From: Clostridia bacterium
GTDB lineage: Bacteria; Bacillota; DSM-12270; Thermacetogeniales; Thermacetogeniaceae
Length of the DNA: 49,130 bases
Reading direction: 5' to 3'
Assembly: GCA_902812385.1 (NCBI GenBank)
Contig: CADDZD010000012.1
Coordinates: forward strand, 1-49,130
Both the position numbers and the translations under genes were made by a program. Below the pieces are notes generated by a model. It ran no database searches. It was not told the origin of the DNA and was given only the letters and a program-made list of their open reading frames with translations. Within the stretch, counting starts at the first letter, position 1. Every line of letters starts with the position of its first letter. Below, piece after piece: positions 34,788 through 43,596 of the stretch.

Positions 34788-36113
34788 ATGGGTTTAACAG
34801 GACTTGCTATTTTTAGACTCTTGCCAAAGACGAACTGCGGAGAGTGTGGAGTACCAACATGCATGGCTTTTGCGATGAACCTGGCATCAGGTAAAGCCAC
34901 TTTAAGTGATTGCCCCCATGTCTCTGATGCCGCGAAAGAAGCTCTGGAGTCGGCAACTGCTCCGCCGATTAAGCTCGTAAAGGCAGGGACCGGGGACAAT
35001 GTGCTGGAGATGGGGGATGAGCAGGTTCTCTTCCGTCATGATAAGACCTTCTATCATCCCACAGGTATCTTTATTGAAGTTGCCGACACCGACGATGTTG
35101 CTGCCAAGGTCGCCGAGATCGATGCCTTAAAGTTTGAGCGTGTCGGCCAGACCTATGTGGTGGACGGTGTTGCAATCAAGGGTTCCGCCGCAGATAGCTT
35201 CAAGAAAGCTGTCGAGGCTGCCGCTGCCAAGACCAACAAGGTGTTATTACTGATGAGCGAAGACCCGGCGGCAATGGAAGCCGCAGCGGCCGTGGTTGCT
35301 GACAGGAAGCCGATCCTTTATGCCGCTAACGCCGACAATTGTGAAAAGATGGTAGAAATAGCTAAAAAGATCAATGCTCCGCTTGTCGTAAAGGGTAAGA
35401 ACCTGGAGGACCTTGTGGCACTGGTTGAGAAAGTGGTTGGTCTGGGCTACAAGGAACTGATCCTGGATTCCGGAGAGCGCGAGACCTCGAAGGTACTTGC
35501 CGACCTGACCCAGATTCGCCGTCAGGCGATTAAGAAGCGGTTCCGCCCCTTCGGTTATCCGGCAATTGCATTCACCACAGAAGAGGATCCCTACCTGGAG
35601 GCACTGCAGGCACAGGTTTATGTATCCAAGTTTGCCAGCGTTGTCGTAATGAAGCATACGGATTTGGCAAGCCTGCTTACACTATTCAGCTGGCGCAACA
35701 ACATCTACACCGACCCGCAGAAACCGATCGCGGTGCAGCCTGGTGTCTACGCGATCGGGGCTGTTACACCTGATTCGCCGGTTTATATTACCACCAACTT
35801 CTCACTTACTTACTACACGGTGGCCACCGAGGTTGAAGCGACCAGGTTGCCGAGCTACCTGATTGCCTTTGACACTGACGGGTTGTCCGTCATGACGGCG
35901 TGGGCTGGCGGTAAATTCATCGGTGAAACAATCGGGCCCTGGCTGAAAGATTCCGATATCAACCAGAAGGTCAACCACAAGAAGCTTATCATCCCGGGTG
36001 GTGTGGCAGCCATCAAGGGCAAGATCGAAGAACTTTCCGGATGGGAAGTCATCGTTGGGCCGCGTGAAGCCTCGGGAATCGGTTCGTTTGCAAAACTCCG
36101 GTTGGGTGCCTAA
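34788..36113 (+). CDS. acsC: Corrinoid/iron-sulfur protein large subunit
   Basis: This 441-residue protein has the N-terminal low-potential [4Fe-4S] motif (LPKTNCGECGVPTCMAFA), a TIM-barrel middle domain, and a C-terminal corrinoid-binding Rossmann domain (around GAVTPDSPVYITTNFSL and WAGGKFIGETIGPWL). With AcsD it carries the methyl group on cobalt between AcsE and acetyl-CoA synthase. The N-terminal cluster reactivates the oxidised corrinoid. The start is an ATG behind AAAGGAGAAGG. Confidence 0.96.
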   Translation: MGLTGLAIFRLLPKTNCGECGVPTCMAFAMNLASGKATLSDCPHVSDAAKEALESATAPPIKLVKAGTGDNVLEMGDEQVLFRHDKTFYHPTGIFIEVADTDDVAAKVAEIDALKFERVGQTYVVDGVAIKGSAADSFKKAVEAAAAKTNKVLLLMSEDPAAMEAAAAVVADRKPILYAANADNCEKMVEIAKKINAPLVVKGKNLEDLVALVEKVVGLGYKELILDSGERETSKVLADLTQIRRQAIKKRFRPFGYPAIAFTTEEDPYLEALQAQVYVSKFASVVVMKHTDLASLLTLFSWRNNIYTDPQKPIAVQPGVYAIGAVTPDSPVYITTNFSLTYYTVATEVEATRLPSYLIAFDTDGLSVMTAWAGGKFIGETIGPWLKDSDINQKVNHKKLIIPGGVAAIKGKIEELSGWEVIVGPREASGIGSFAKLRLGA

Positions 36114-36233
36114 ATCAGGCACTACCGGAAGGTGTTTGCCAAACTCTATCGAGCATCTCTGGGGATATCCCCAAATCGCTTATTCCGGGATATGTGGAAA
36201 AATATTAGTTTAGACAAGAAAGGAGAGTAAATT

Positions 36234-37208
36234 ATGCCGGTTGAGATTTTGAAAGAAAAGTATACAGGCAAGGTTCAGGAAGTAGTGCTCGGCGCAACAA
36301 AGGAAGAGGGTGGGACAAGAGCTTACACCGTAAAATTAGGTGGGAGTTCCACCTTGCCTTTCCTGCAGTTTGAAGGAGAAATCCCGAACCGTCCGGTAAT
36401 TGCTTATGAGATGTGGGATATCAAACCGGACTGGCCTGATTGCTTTGAGGAAGTATACGGTGATGTCTGGAACGATCCGGTAGCCTGGGCGAAGAAGATC
36501 GAAGAGTTGGGTGCCGATGTTATTTACCTGAAGTTAAAGGGCGCAGATCCGGAACTGGAAAACTCAAAGACTCCGGATGAATGCGCGAAAGTTGTCAAGG
36601 CTATTCTGGAAAACACAGGAGCACCTTTGATGGTAGAAGGCCCCGGCAATCCGGACAAAGACAATGATGTTTTGCAGGCTGTCGGAGAAGCGGCGGCGGG
36701 TGAAAACATTGCCCTTGGTGTTGCCGAGAAGGACAATTACCGTTCCATCGCTGCAGCCTGCATGATGGGGAAACACTGCATTGTTGGCCGTTCTCCGGTT
36801 GACATCAATATCTTAAAACAGCTGAACATTATGCTCACTGAAATGGGCGTATCCCCCGAAAAGATCATCAACGACCCCTTAACCGGTGGCCTTGGTTACG
36901 GTATTGAGTATTCATACTCCATTATGGAAAGAGCCCGTTGGGGAGCCCTCATCGGTGACAAGATGATGGCCTTCCCGGTAGTCTGCCTGGCAGGACCCGA
37001 AGCATGGCGTGCCAAGGAGGCCTATGCTCCTATTGAAGATGCGGGCCCTGGTTGGGGCGAACAGAAACCGCGTGGCATTATGTGGGAAGCTATGACCGCG
37101 GCAGCCCTGCTGCAGGCGGGTGGAGATCTGGTCCTGATGCGGCATCCCGAAGCGGCGAAACTGGTGAAGAAACACCTTGAGGGTCTCATGGTTTCGAATG
37201 CTTATTAA
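36234..37208 (+). CDS. acsD: Corrinoid/iron-sulfur protein small subunit
   Basis: This 324-residue protein has the TIM-barrel fold of AcsD: FEGEIPNRPVIAYEMWD, LMVEGPGNPDKDNDVLQAV and DPLTGGLGYGIEYSYSIMER. It forms the heterodimer with AcsC that holds cobalamin and receives the methyl group. The gene follows acsC after about 120 bases, which include a 14-base palindrome (36160-36173, TGGGGATATCCCCA). An AAAGGAGAG site precedes the ATG. Confidence 0.96.
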   Translation: MPVEILKEKYTGKVQEVVLGATKEEGGTRAYTVKLGGSSTLPFLQFEGEIPNRPVIAYEMWDIKPDWPDCFEEVYGDVWNDPVAWAKKIEELGADVIYLKLKGADPELENSKTPDECAKVVKAILENTGAPLMVEGPGNPDKDNDVLQAVGEAAAGENIALGVAEKDNYRSIAAACMMGKHCIVGRSPVDINILKQLNIMLTEMGVSPEKIINDPLTGGLGYGIEYSYSIMERARWGALIGDKMMAFPVVCLAGPEAWRAKEAYAPIEDAGPGWGEQKPRGIMWEAMTAAALLQAGGDLVLMRHPEAAKLVKKHLEGLMVSNAY

Positions 37209-37256
37209 TAATGAGTTAAACAAAATCAATTTAAATACTTAAAAGGGGGTAAAGGT

Positions 37257-38051
37257 ATGGCTTTTTACATGATTGGTGAGAGAATTAACGGTATGTTCAA
37301 AGACATTGGAGAAGCCGTTGCCAAGTTCGATCCCAAGCCTATTCAAGAGTGGGCTATTAAACAAACTCAAGCTGGTGCTGCTTATCTCGATGTCAACGTC
37401 GGTCCCACCGCCACAGACAGAGTAAAGTCGATGCGCTGGATGGTCGAGGTTATTCAGGAAGTTTGCGATACCCCAATCGCTCTTGACTCCACCAACTATG
37501 ACGCCATTGAAGCAGGATTGGAAATCTGCAAGAAGCCAGCTTTGATCAACTCCTGTCCTTGCGAAAGACCAAAAATCGAGCGGGTTTTTCCGATGGCTAA
37601 GAAGTACGGAGCCAAGATTGTGGCATTGACCATGGATAAATCAGGTATTCCAAAGAGTGCAGACATGCGCGTGGCCTTCGCCATGGAACTGCTTGCCGCT
37701 GCTGATGAATTTGGGCTTGCGCCGGATGACCTGTTCATCGACCCGCTGATTCTTCCTTGTAACGTAGCTCAGGACCATGCTCCGGAGGTTCTTGAGGCCT
37801 TGCGTCAAATTAAGGGGTTGTCCGATCCACCGCCGCACTTGACCTTAGGACTCAGCAACGTTTCCCAGGGCACTCCGCATCGTCCATTGATCAACCGCAC
37901 CTATTGCGTGATGGCTATAACAGTGGGGCTTGATTCAGCGATTATGGATGTCAACGATGATGATCTGGTAGATGCCATTGCAACGGCTGACATGCTTTTG
38001 AACAAGGCCATTTACTGCGATTCTTACGCGAAAGTCTTCCGTCAGAGATAG
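37257..38051 (+). CDS. acsE: Methyltetrahydrofolate:corrinoid/iron-sulfur protein methyltransferase
   Basis: This 264-residue protein has the pterin-binding TIM barrel of AcsE: MIGERINGMFKDI, AAYLDVNVGPTA, IALDSTNYDAIEAGL, ALINSCPCE and DLFIDPLILPCNVAQDH. It transfers the methyl group from methyl-THF to the cobalt of the AcsCD protein, linking the methyl branch (MetVF) to the carbonyl branch. The length matches the family (about 262). The start is an ATG behind AAAAGGGGG. A hairpin without a T run follows. Confidence 0.96.
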   Translation: MAFYMIGERINGMFKDIGEAVAKFDPKPIQEWAIKQTQAGAAYLDVNVGPTATDRVKSMRWMVEVIQEVCDTPIALDSTNYDAIEAGLEICKKPALINSCPCERPKIERVFPMAKKYGAKIVALTMDKSGIPKSADMRVAFAMELLAAADEFGLAPDDLFIDPLILPCNVAQDHAPEVLEALRQIKGLSDPPPHLTLGLSNVSQGTPHRPLINRTYCVMAITVGLDSAIMDVNDDDLVDAIATADMLLNKAIYCDSYAKVFRQR

Positions 38052-38072
38052 ACTGTCGCCAATTGATTCAGT

Positions 38073-38103
38073 AGTAAGGTCCCGCCTCATGCGGGACCTT
38101 ACT
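38073..38103 (+). other. Hairpin after acsE (possible terminator or processing site)
   Basis: A perfect 13-bp stem, AGTAAGGTCCCGC (38073-38085) with GCGGGACCTTACT (38091-38103), surrounds a 5-base loop. No T run follows, so it may stabilise or process the transcript rather than end it. Confidence 0.5.
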
Positions 38104-38170
38104 CAAACTTATCTTAAAGCTAATAATGGGGAGTGGGATTTGAAGTTCGTCTTTTTTAGGGGGAAACTCA

Positions 38171-40150
38171 ATGGCGAAAAATAATAAAAACATCAGAATT
38201 GGGATTTACCTTTGCGATTGCGATGGTAAGATATCAAAAAACATCGATCTGGAGAAAGTAAAGACTGTTATTCAGAGCGAAGCGGATTTTGAGTATATCC
38301 GGATTACCAGTGCACTCTGCGGAAAGATTGAGAAAGAAAAATTGGCGGGAGAAATTGACAAGTATTCTTTAAATCGCCTCTTGATTGTCGGCTGTACAGA
38401 CCAGTTTACAAGGCGTCAATTCCTGCAGGTGGCAGAGGAAAAGGGAATGACCTGTTATGATGTGGAGTTCGTGGATCTGTCCTCAGTACAGGACGGTAGT
38501 GAGGGTGCGGTGGCAGTCATCAACAGCGTTCTGGCCAAGATCCAGTTGCGTGGAGAAATAGTCATAGAAGAAATTGATGTAACACCTCAAGTTTTGGTTA
38601 TTGGCTGTGGAAAGGAAGGAGCTAAGGCTGCTCTGGCTATTGCCAAGAATCAACCGGTAGTGATGGTGGAAGGTGACCCTGGAGTTGCGGACGGCATCCC
38701 CCTTGTAAAAGGGGAACCTAATATTAGTATCAAAGCAGGAGCCAGGGTTGCCGGCATTGAAGGTTTTGCGGGCAATTTTACTGTGCGCCTTATTGAAAAC
38801 GGGCAGCTCGTCAAGCAAAAATTCGGGGCTGTGGTGGTTGCTCTTGAGGCCCGACCGGTGTATGACAAGAGCAAGTACGGGGGGCTCGAACTTGGCGAAC
38901 ATGTTCTTACCCTATCTCAGTTTTTAGCCCGCGAGAAGAGTTTTTCTGGTCAAAAAGTTACTTTTGTGTTAGGGAAAGCTGATGCCGATTCTCTACTCTC
39001 TTATGCAAAGACGCTAGAAGCTGCCATAGATCTCAAGGAAAAAGGGGCCGCAGAAGTCAGCATTCTTTACGAAGATATGAAGGTTTCGGCAGATCAGTTG
39101 GAACAGAATTATGAAATTGCGAGGGCCAATGGTGTTAATTTCTTAAAGTATGTAGGTGAAATAGAATTTTACTCAACTGTTATTGCGGCAACGGTTCAGT
39201 ACCGGGAGCCTTTCTTAACTCAGCTTGATCCCCTGAGGATAACCTCGGATTATCTGGTATTAGCAGAGGATTACGTTCCTTCCCCGAAAACCAAGGAATT
39301 GGCTGATGCATTAGAGATCAGGCTTGGTCCGGCGGGTTTTTTCCAGGATGATAATGTACATTTCCTGCCTGTAAAATCGAACCGCGAGGGTATCTACTTC
39401 GTGGGGAGTTGCCATGGTCCCATTCACGGGGTTGAAATCGATAGGGAAATTGCGACAGTAGTTGCCGAAGTAGGCCGTTTTGCTAGCAGCAAAGTGAAAG
39501 TGCCTGCCTTACAACCTCGTGTTGATCCTGAAAAATGCGCAGTCTGTCTGACCTGCTACCGCACATGTCCGCATAAAGCCATTGAAATAGTGCACGATGA
39601 AAGCCTCAATAATTTATATCATTCTGCGGCCCGGATGAACCCTCTGGCCTGCCGCCGCTGTGGAACATGCGCCGCCGAATGCCCGGGGAAGGCAATCCAG
39701 TTACCCTACTATTCAGATCAAGAGATCCTGCAGGAAATTACCAAACCTCCTAAAATTGTGGCCTATGCCTGTGAGAATTCCGGGTTTCTGGCGTCAGAGT
39801 ACGCCAAGGAGTTAGATCCTGAATTACAAGAGAATTTGCAGATTGTGCGCGTTCCCTGTTCCGGTAAGATTGATGTTATTTACCTTTTGAAAGCCCTGGA
39901 GCGTGGCGCCGATGGTGTTATGCTGTTGGTTTGCCATAAAGAAAACTGCAAGTTTGTTTGGGGGAATGAACGGGCAGAAAAGCGTAAGGGCCAGGTGCGG
40001 AAGCTCCTCAAGGACATTGGGCTGGAAGAGGAGCGGATCGATTTCGTACATATTGCAGCAAACCAGGGGAACCAGTTCAATGCTGCTGTACGGGCCATGG
40101 CCGAAAGAATTCACCAGTTAGGTACAAACGCAGGGAAGGTGATAAAATGA
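38171..40150 (+). CDS. Degenerate HdrA-MvhD fusion protein
   Basis: This 659-residue protein has the N-terminal HdrA domain (IGIYLCDCDGKISKNIDLEK, SLNRLLIVGCTDQFTRRQ) and then a Rossmann-like segment reading VLVIGCGKEGAKAALAIA, where functional HdrA has GGGxAG for FAD. Flavin binding may therefore be lost or altered. Two ferredoxin motifs follow (CAVCLTCYRTCPH from residue 456, CRRCGTCAAECPG). The last 125 residues are MvhD-like (ACENSG, VPCSGKID, CHKENCKF). MvhD normally connects HdrA to hydrogenase or formate dehydrogenase. Gene overlap with metV (ATGA) and its position with metF suggest it belongs to the methylene-THF reductase complex. Confidence 0.75.
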   Translation: MAKNNKNIRIGIYLCDCDGKISKNIDLEKVKTVIQSEADFEYIRITSALCGKIEKEKLAGEIDKYSLNRLLIVGCTDQFTRRQFLQVAEEKGMTCYDVEFVDLSSVQDGSEGAVAVINSVLAKIQLRGEIVIEEIDVTPQVLVIGCGKEGAKAALAIAKNQPVVMVEGDPGVADGIPLVKGEPNISIKAGARVAGIEGFAGNFTVRLIENGQLVKQKFGAVVVALEARPVYDKSKYGGLELGEHVLTLSQFLAREKSFSGQKVTFVLGKADADSLLSYAKTLEAAIDLKEKGAAEVSILYEDMKVSADQLEQNYEIARANGVNFLKYVGEIEFYSTVIAATVQYREPFLTQLDPLRITSDYLVLAEDYVPSPKTKELADALEIRLGPAGFFQDDNVHFLPVKSNREGIYFVGSCHGPIHGVEIDREIATVVAEVGRFASSKVKVPALQPRVDPEKCAVCLTCYRTCPHKAIEIVHDESLNNLYHSAARMNPLACRRCGTCAAECPGKAIQLPYYSDQEILQEITKPPKIVAYACENSGFLASEYAKELDPELQENLQIVRVPCSGKIDVIYLLKALERGADGVMLLVCHKENCKFVWGNERAEKRKGQVRKLLKDIGLEEERIDFVHIAANQGNQFNAAVRAMAERIHQLGTNAGKVIK

Positions 40151-40815
40151 TCGTAGCCGAAAGGAAGCCTATTGAGAAAGTTCTTGAGATGATTGCTCCT
40201 TATAAGAAAGTGCTGGTTGCCGGCTGTTACGGTTGTGTAACCGTATGCCTGGCAGGGGGAGAGAAAGAAGTAGGAATCCTGGCTTCACAGATCAGACTGG
40301 CACGTAGCAAAAATGGCAATCCGATAGAGGTTGTGGAACAGACTGTGGAGCGCCAGTGCGATGCCGAGTACCTGGCGAAATTTCAGGATAATGTGAGCAG
40401 CGTAGAAGCGGTTGTTTCACTCGCCTGCGGAATCGGGATCCAATACCTTGCGGAGAAGTCTCCGGTTCCGGTATTTCCCGGGGTCAACACCTTGTTCCTG
40501 GGGGCCAACCTTGATGTTGGAAAATGGGCAGAAAGATGCTTCGCCTGTGGTGATTGCGTACTGGATAAGACAGGTGGAATATGTCCGATAGCCCGCTGCT
40601 CAAAAAGTTTGCTTAACGGACCTTGCGGTGGTTCACAATACGGAAAATGCGAGGTTTCCAAAGATGTTGATTGCGGGTGGCAGTTGATCTACGACAGGCT
40701 GAAGGCGTTAGGACAGCTTGATAAGTTGAAGGAAATTATCCCGGCGAAGAACTGGAAGCGGGATAAAGGTCCGAGAACACTGGTAAGGGAGGAATTGACC
40801 CTTGAAAGAGATTAA
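40147..40815 (+). CDS. metV: Methylene-THF reductase partner subunit MetV
   Basis: This 222-residue protein is the zinc/iron-sulfur partner of MetF in acetogens (MetV; methylene-tetrahydrofolate reductase C-terminal domain). It has an N-terminal Cys pair (VAGCYGCVTVC) and a C-terminal cluster region (CFACGDCVLDKTGGICPIAR, then LLNGPCGGSQYGKCE). MetV carries electrons to the MetF flavin. It overlaps the upstream HdrA-MvhD-like gene by four bases and MetF by 14, so the three are translationally coupled and probably form one complex. Confidence 0.9.
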   Translation: MIVAERKPIEKVLEMIAPYKKVLVAGCYGCVTVCLAGGEKEVGILASQIRLARSKNGNPIEVVEQTVERQCDAEYLAKFQDNVSSVEAVVSLACGIGIQYLAEKSPVPVFPGVNTLFLGANLDVGKWAERCFACGDCVLDKTGGICPIARCSKSLLNGPCGGSQYGKCEVSKDVDCGWQLIYDRLKALGQLDKLKEIIPAKNWKRDKGPRTLVREELTLERD

Positions 40816-41746
40816 ATTCGAAAACCTGAAATCCGGAAGTAATCTTGAAAAAGTTTTAGTTTCGGGTCAGTTTGCCTGCACCGGGGAAATTGGTCCACCA
40901 ACTTATGCGAGTTTTGATGTAATTGATAAGCACGCAAAAGAAATGAAGGGCAAAGTGGATGCCGTAAACTTTACCGATAACCAGACTGCTGTTGTGCGGC
41001 TTTCCAGTTGGGGTGCATCTCTTCGTTTAATTTATGAACATGGCATGGAGCCTAATCTCCAGGTGGTCTGCCGGGATCGCAACCGCTTGGCCATGCAGAG
41101 TGACCTTTTAGCAGCCTACGCCCATGGAGTACGGAATGTCCTCTGCCTGTCGGGCGATCATCAGTCCTTTGGGAACCATCCCGGTTGCAAGAGTGTATAC
41201 GATGTTGACTCTGTCCAGTTGATCAACATGCTAAAACGGCTCCGGGACGATGGGTGCTTCGAGTGTGGGGCAGAGTGCAAGGTGAACCCGAAGTTCTTTA
41301 TCGGCTGCGCAGAGAACCCCTTCGGAGACCCCTTTGAGTTTAGGGCAATTCGACTGGAGAAAAAGATTGAAGCGGGAGCCGATTTCGTGCAGACCCAATG
41401 CATCCTTGACATGGAAAGGTTCGAACTTTTTATGGAAAAGGTGCGGGAGCTTGGTTTACATAAGCGTGCCTTTATTTGCGCCGGTCTAATGCCGGTCAAG
41501 TCACCGAGAATGGCCCGCTACATGCAGACAGGGGTACCCGGCATGTTGGTTTCTGAGGAATTCTGCCAGCGGCTTGAAAAAGCTGAGGACCCGAAGGCGG
41601 AGGCTGTTAACATTACCGTCGAATACATCAAGCGGTGCCAGCAGATTGAGGGAGTTGCCGGCGTCCACATTATGGCGGTTGCCTGGGAATCCATAGTGCC
41701 AACAGTCATCGAAAAAGCCGGTCTTCTGCCCAGGCCGACGTTTTAA
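40802..41746 (+). CDS. metF: Methylenetetrahydrofolate reductase, catalytic subunit
   Basis: This 314-residue TIM-barrel flavoprotein has CTGEIGPPTYASFDVIDKHA at the N-terminus, VNFTDNQTAVVRLSS, VLCLSGDHQ and the QTQCILDMERFE segment typical of MetF. It reduces 5,10-methylene-THF to 5-methyl-THF (reverse direction in acetate oxidation). It uses a TTG start with GGGAGG 9 bases upstream. The tight metV-metF order is the Moorella-type arrangement, in which electrons arrive through Hdr-like partners rather than directly from NADH. Confidence 0.94.
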   Translation: MKEIKFENLKSGSNLEKVLVSGQFACTGEIGPPTYASFDVIDKHAKEMKGKVDAVNFTDNQTAVVRLSSWGASLRLIYEHGMEPNLQVVCRDRNRLAMQSDLLAAYAHGVRNVLCLSGDHQSFGNHPGCKSVYDVDSVQLINMLKRLRDDGCFECGAECKVNPKFFIGCAENPFGDPFEFRAIRLEKKIEAGADFVQTQCILDMERFELFMEKVRELGLHKRAFICAGLMPVKSPRMARYMQTGVPGMLVSEEFCQRLEKAEDPKAEAVNITVEYIKRCQQIEGVAGVHIMAVAWESIVPTVIEKAGLLPRPTF

Positions 41747-41771
41747 CTCGCGGGCATTGGAGGGGTTAATC

Positions 41772-42788
41772 TTGGAACGAAAAAAAGTTCTGGTAATTGG
41801 TGGTGGCGCCGCGGGGATGTCCAGTGCCCTCGAACTTGCAGAGCGGGGCGTAGAGGTTTACCTGGTCGAGAAGGAGAAAGAGATTGGCGGCAGAGCGGCA
41901 ACTTACTGCTGCAAGGCCACTGATGAATGCAATCGGTGCGCTGCCTGTTTGGTTCTACAGGAAAAGGATAAAGTTGCTCAAGAACCTCTGATTCAGGTTT
42001 ATACAAGTGCTCGTGTTGAAGAAATTAAAAAGCGCGGAAACGGTTATCAAGTCAAGATTCTCTATGATGGCGACGATGCTGTTACTCTTGAGGTGCAGGC
42101 CGTTATTGTGGCAACCGGCTTTGACCCCTATGATCTCAGCAGGAGAAGTGAGTTCGCTTATGGAGTAGAGAAAAATGTCATCACAGGCCTGGAACTGGAG
42201 AAGGCGATTAAAGAAAAAGGCGGGTTGGTTGCTGCTTTCGGCTCTGACATCAAAAAAATCGGGTTCATTCAATGTGTTGGAAGCCGGGATCTCTCCATCG
42301 GAAACGGTTACTGCTCCAGAGTCTGCTGCATGTACGCAGCAAAACTCGCCAAGATTATCCGTCACGAATTGCCGGATGCCGAAATCAATATTTTTTATAT
42401 GGACTTCCAGAGTTTCGGGAAGTGCTTTAGTGAATTTAACAAAGAACTTCGCGAAACAGATAAAATCAAGTTTATCCGGGCCATTCCCTCCAAGATCTAT
42501 GGTTTTCCGTACGATCGCTTGACGGTTCGCTATACTGACTCACTGGTTGGCAAGCAGACGGAAGACAAGTATGATCTTATTGTCCTGTCCCTTGCCATAA
42601 CACCCAGTAGAGGGAGCCGTGACCTTGCTGAAAGGTTAGGAATTACTTTAGATAAGTACGGGTTTATGCAAGGAGGGGCGGAAGGCATTTTTGCTGCCGG
42701 CGTTTGCGAAGGCCCCAAGGATATTCCTCAAACCATCGGACATGCTAAGGCAGCGGCAGGAGAGGCTTACAGATACCTATTCAGTTAA
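41772..42788 (+). CDS. Short HdrA-like FAD flavoprotein
   Basis: This protein of about 338 residues begins MERKKVLVIGGGAAGMSSAL, an intact FAD Rossmann motif. The cysteine-rich stretch CCKATDECNRCAACLV follows, and the end FAAGVCEGPKDIPQTIGHAKAAAGEA matches the HdrA C-terminal FAD site. It is about half the size of full HdrA and lacks ferredoxin domains. It complements the upstream HdrA-MvhD fusion, whose own FAD loop is degenerate. TTG 41772 is preferred (GGAGGGG 6 bases upstream) over TTG 41757. It closes the operon before a strong terminator. Confidence 0.82.
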   Translation: MERKKVLVIGGGAAGMSSALELAERGVEVYLVEKEKEIGGRAATYCCKATDECNRCAACLVLQEKDKVAQEPLIQVYTSARVEEIKKRGNGYQVKILYDGDDAVTLEVQAVIVATGFDPYDLSRRSEFAYGVEKNVITGLELEKAIKEKGGLVAAFGSDIKKIGFIQCVGSRDLSIGNGYCSRVCCMYAAKLAKIIRHELPDAEINIFYMDFQSFGKCFSEFNKELRETDKIKFIRAIPSKIYGFPYDRLTVRYTDSLVGKQTEDKYDLIVLSLAITPSRGSRDLAERLGITLDKYGFMQGGAEGIFAAGVCEGPKDIPQTIGHAKAAAGEAYRYLFS

Positions 42789-42802
42789 CCAATGTGGCTC
42801 TT

Positions 42803-42840
42803 GCTACCCCCGGTCAGACAGGCCGGGGGTAGTTCTTTTT
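42803..42840 (+). terminator. Terminator of the metVF operon
   Basis: CTACCCCCGG (42803-42812) pairs perfectly with CCGGGGGTAG (42822-42831), followed by TTCTTTTTT. Confidence 0.9.
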
Positions 42841-42909
42841 TCAGCATAACTTGTACACCTACAGAATAAAATTATACGAGATCATGCTGCTAGAGGCGGG
42901 GTGAGGTTA

Positions 42910-43545
42910 ATGTCGCCAACTTACGACAATATGATCGGGAAGCAGATAGTTACAAAGATTGACGCTTTGATTGATGTGATAATGTCAGTATCTCTTCAAA
43001 ATAAAGAAAGCAGGGAAGAATTGTATCGACAGGGATGCGATCTTGTACGTGAAGTATCGGTTTTGTTGGAGAAATTTCTTGGAACCAGCGAGTACTATAT
43101 TAAGCAAGCCATACAGGAATTGGTTAAACAAAGGCTACCGGTTAACGAGTCGCTTGTTGAAGACTTCTTTGATATTTTAGAAGAGATGCTATCTTTTGAA
43201 GCACCTCTATCAGCGGAGTCAACCAGCGGGAAAATTTCTTTAACTGCTCCTTGTGATGATTTGCAGCGGGCACTCTCCTTTCTTTTTCCAAATACCAGAA
43301 TTATAAAGAATTGCAGGTTCCAGGGGGTTGACCTGGAGTATTATATTCCATCCTGCAAGCTTGCAGTTGTAAATGCTGCTAAAGAAAGATGTCTTCAGGC
43401 ACGAAAAGACTATATTTGCAAAAGCCATGGAATTCAATTGATACGCGTAGATCCCCAAAAATTGACCGGTTACCGGGAAATTGTAAGGTATATCAAAAGG
43501 GAGTTGCGGGGAATTCTCTTGAAAAATTACAACAACAAATATTGA
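42910..43545 (+). CDS. Protein with degenerate PD-(D/E)XK-like C-terminal domain
   Basis: This protein of about 211 residues is not a family I recognise with certainty. The N-terminal half is helical. The C-terminal part (FPNTRIIKNCRFQGVDLEYY, IPSCKLAVVNAA, RKDYICKSHGIQLIRVDPQK) follows the pattern of DUF559/Vsr-like PD-(D/E)XK nucleases. In those proteins the beta-strand carries an E-x-D motif; here that position reads VVNAA, so catalytic acids appear to be missing. The start could be GTG 42901 or ATG 42910; I prefer the ATG behind GGGTGAGG. It lies alone between the metVF terminator and the T-box promoter. Confidence 0.55.
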   Translation: MSPTYDNMIGKQIVTKIDALIDVIMSVSLQNKESREELYRQGCDLVREVSVLLEKFLGTSEYYIKQAIQELVKQRLPVNESLVEDFFDILEEMLSFEAPLSAESTSGKISLTAPCDDLQRALSFLFPNTRIIKNCRFQGVDLEYYIPSCKLAVVNAAKERCLQARKDYICKSHGIQLIRVDPQKLTGYREIVRYIKRELRGILLKNYNNKY

Positions 43546-43570
43546 CATCAGAAATGTGGGGTGGTAGTAT
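43542..43570 (+). promoter_or_regulatory. Promoter of the T-box leader
   Basis: TTGACA (43542-43547), a 17-base spacer and TAGTAT (43565-43570). It overlaps the stop of the upstream gene and places the RNA start near 43577, just before the T-box stem I. Confidence 0.65.
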
Positions 43571-43596
43571 TGATCAAAATAATCTTTATGGATCCT

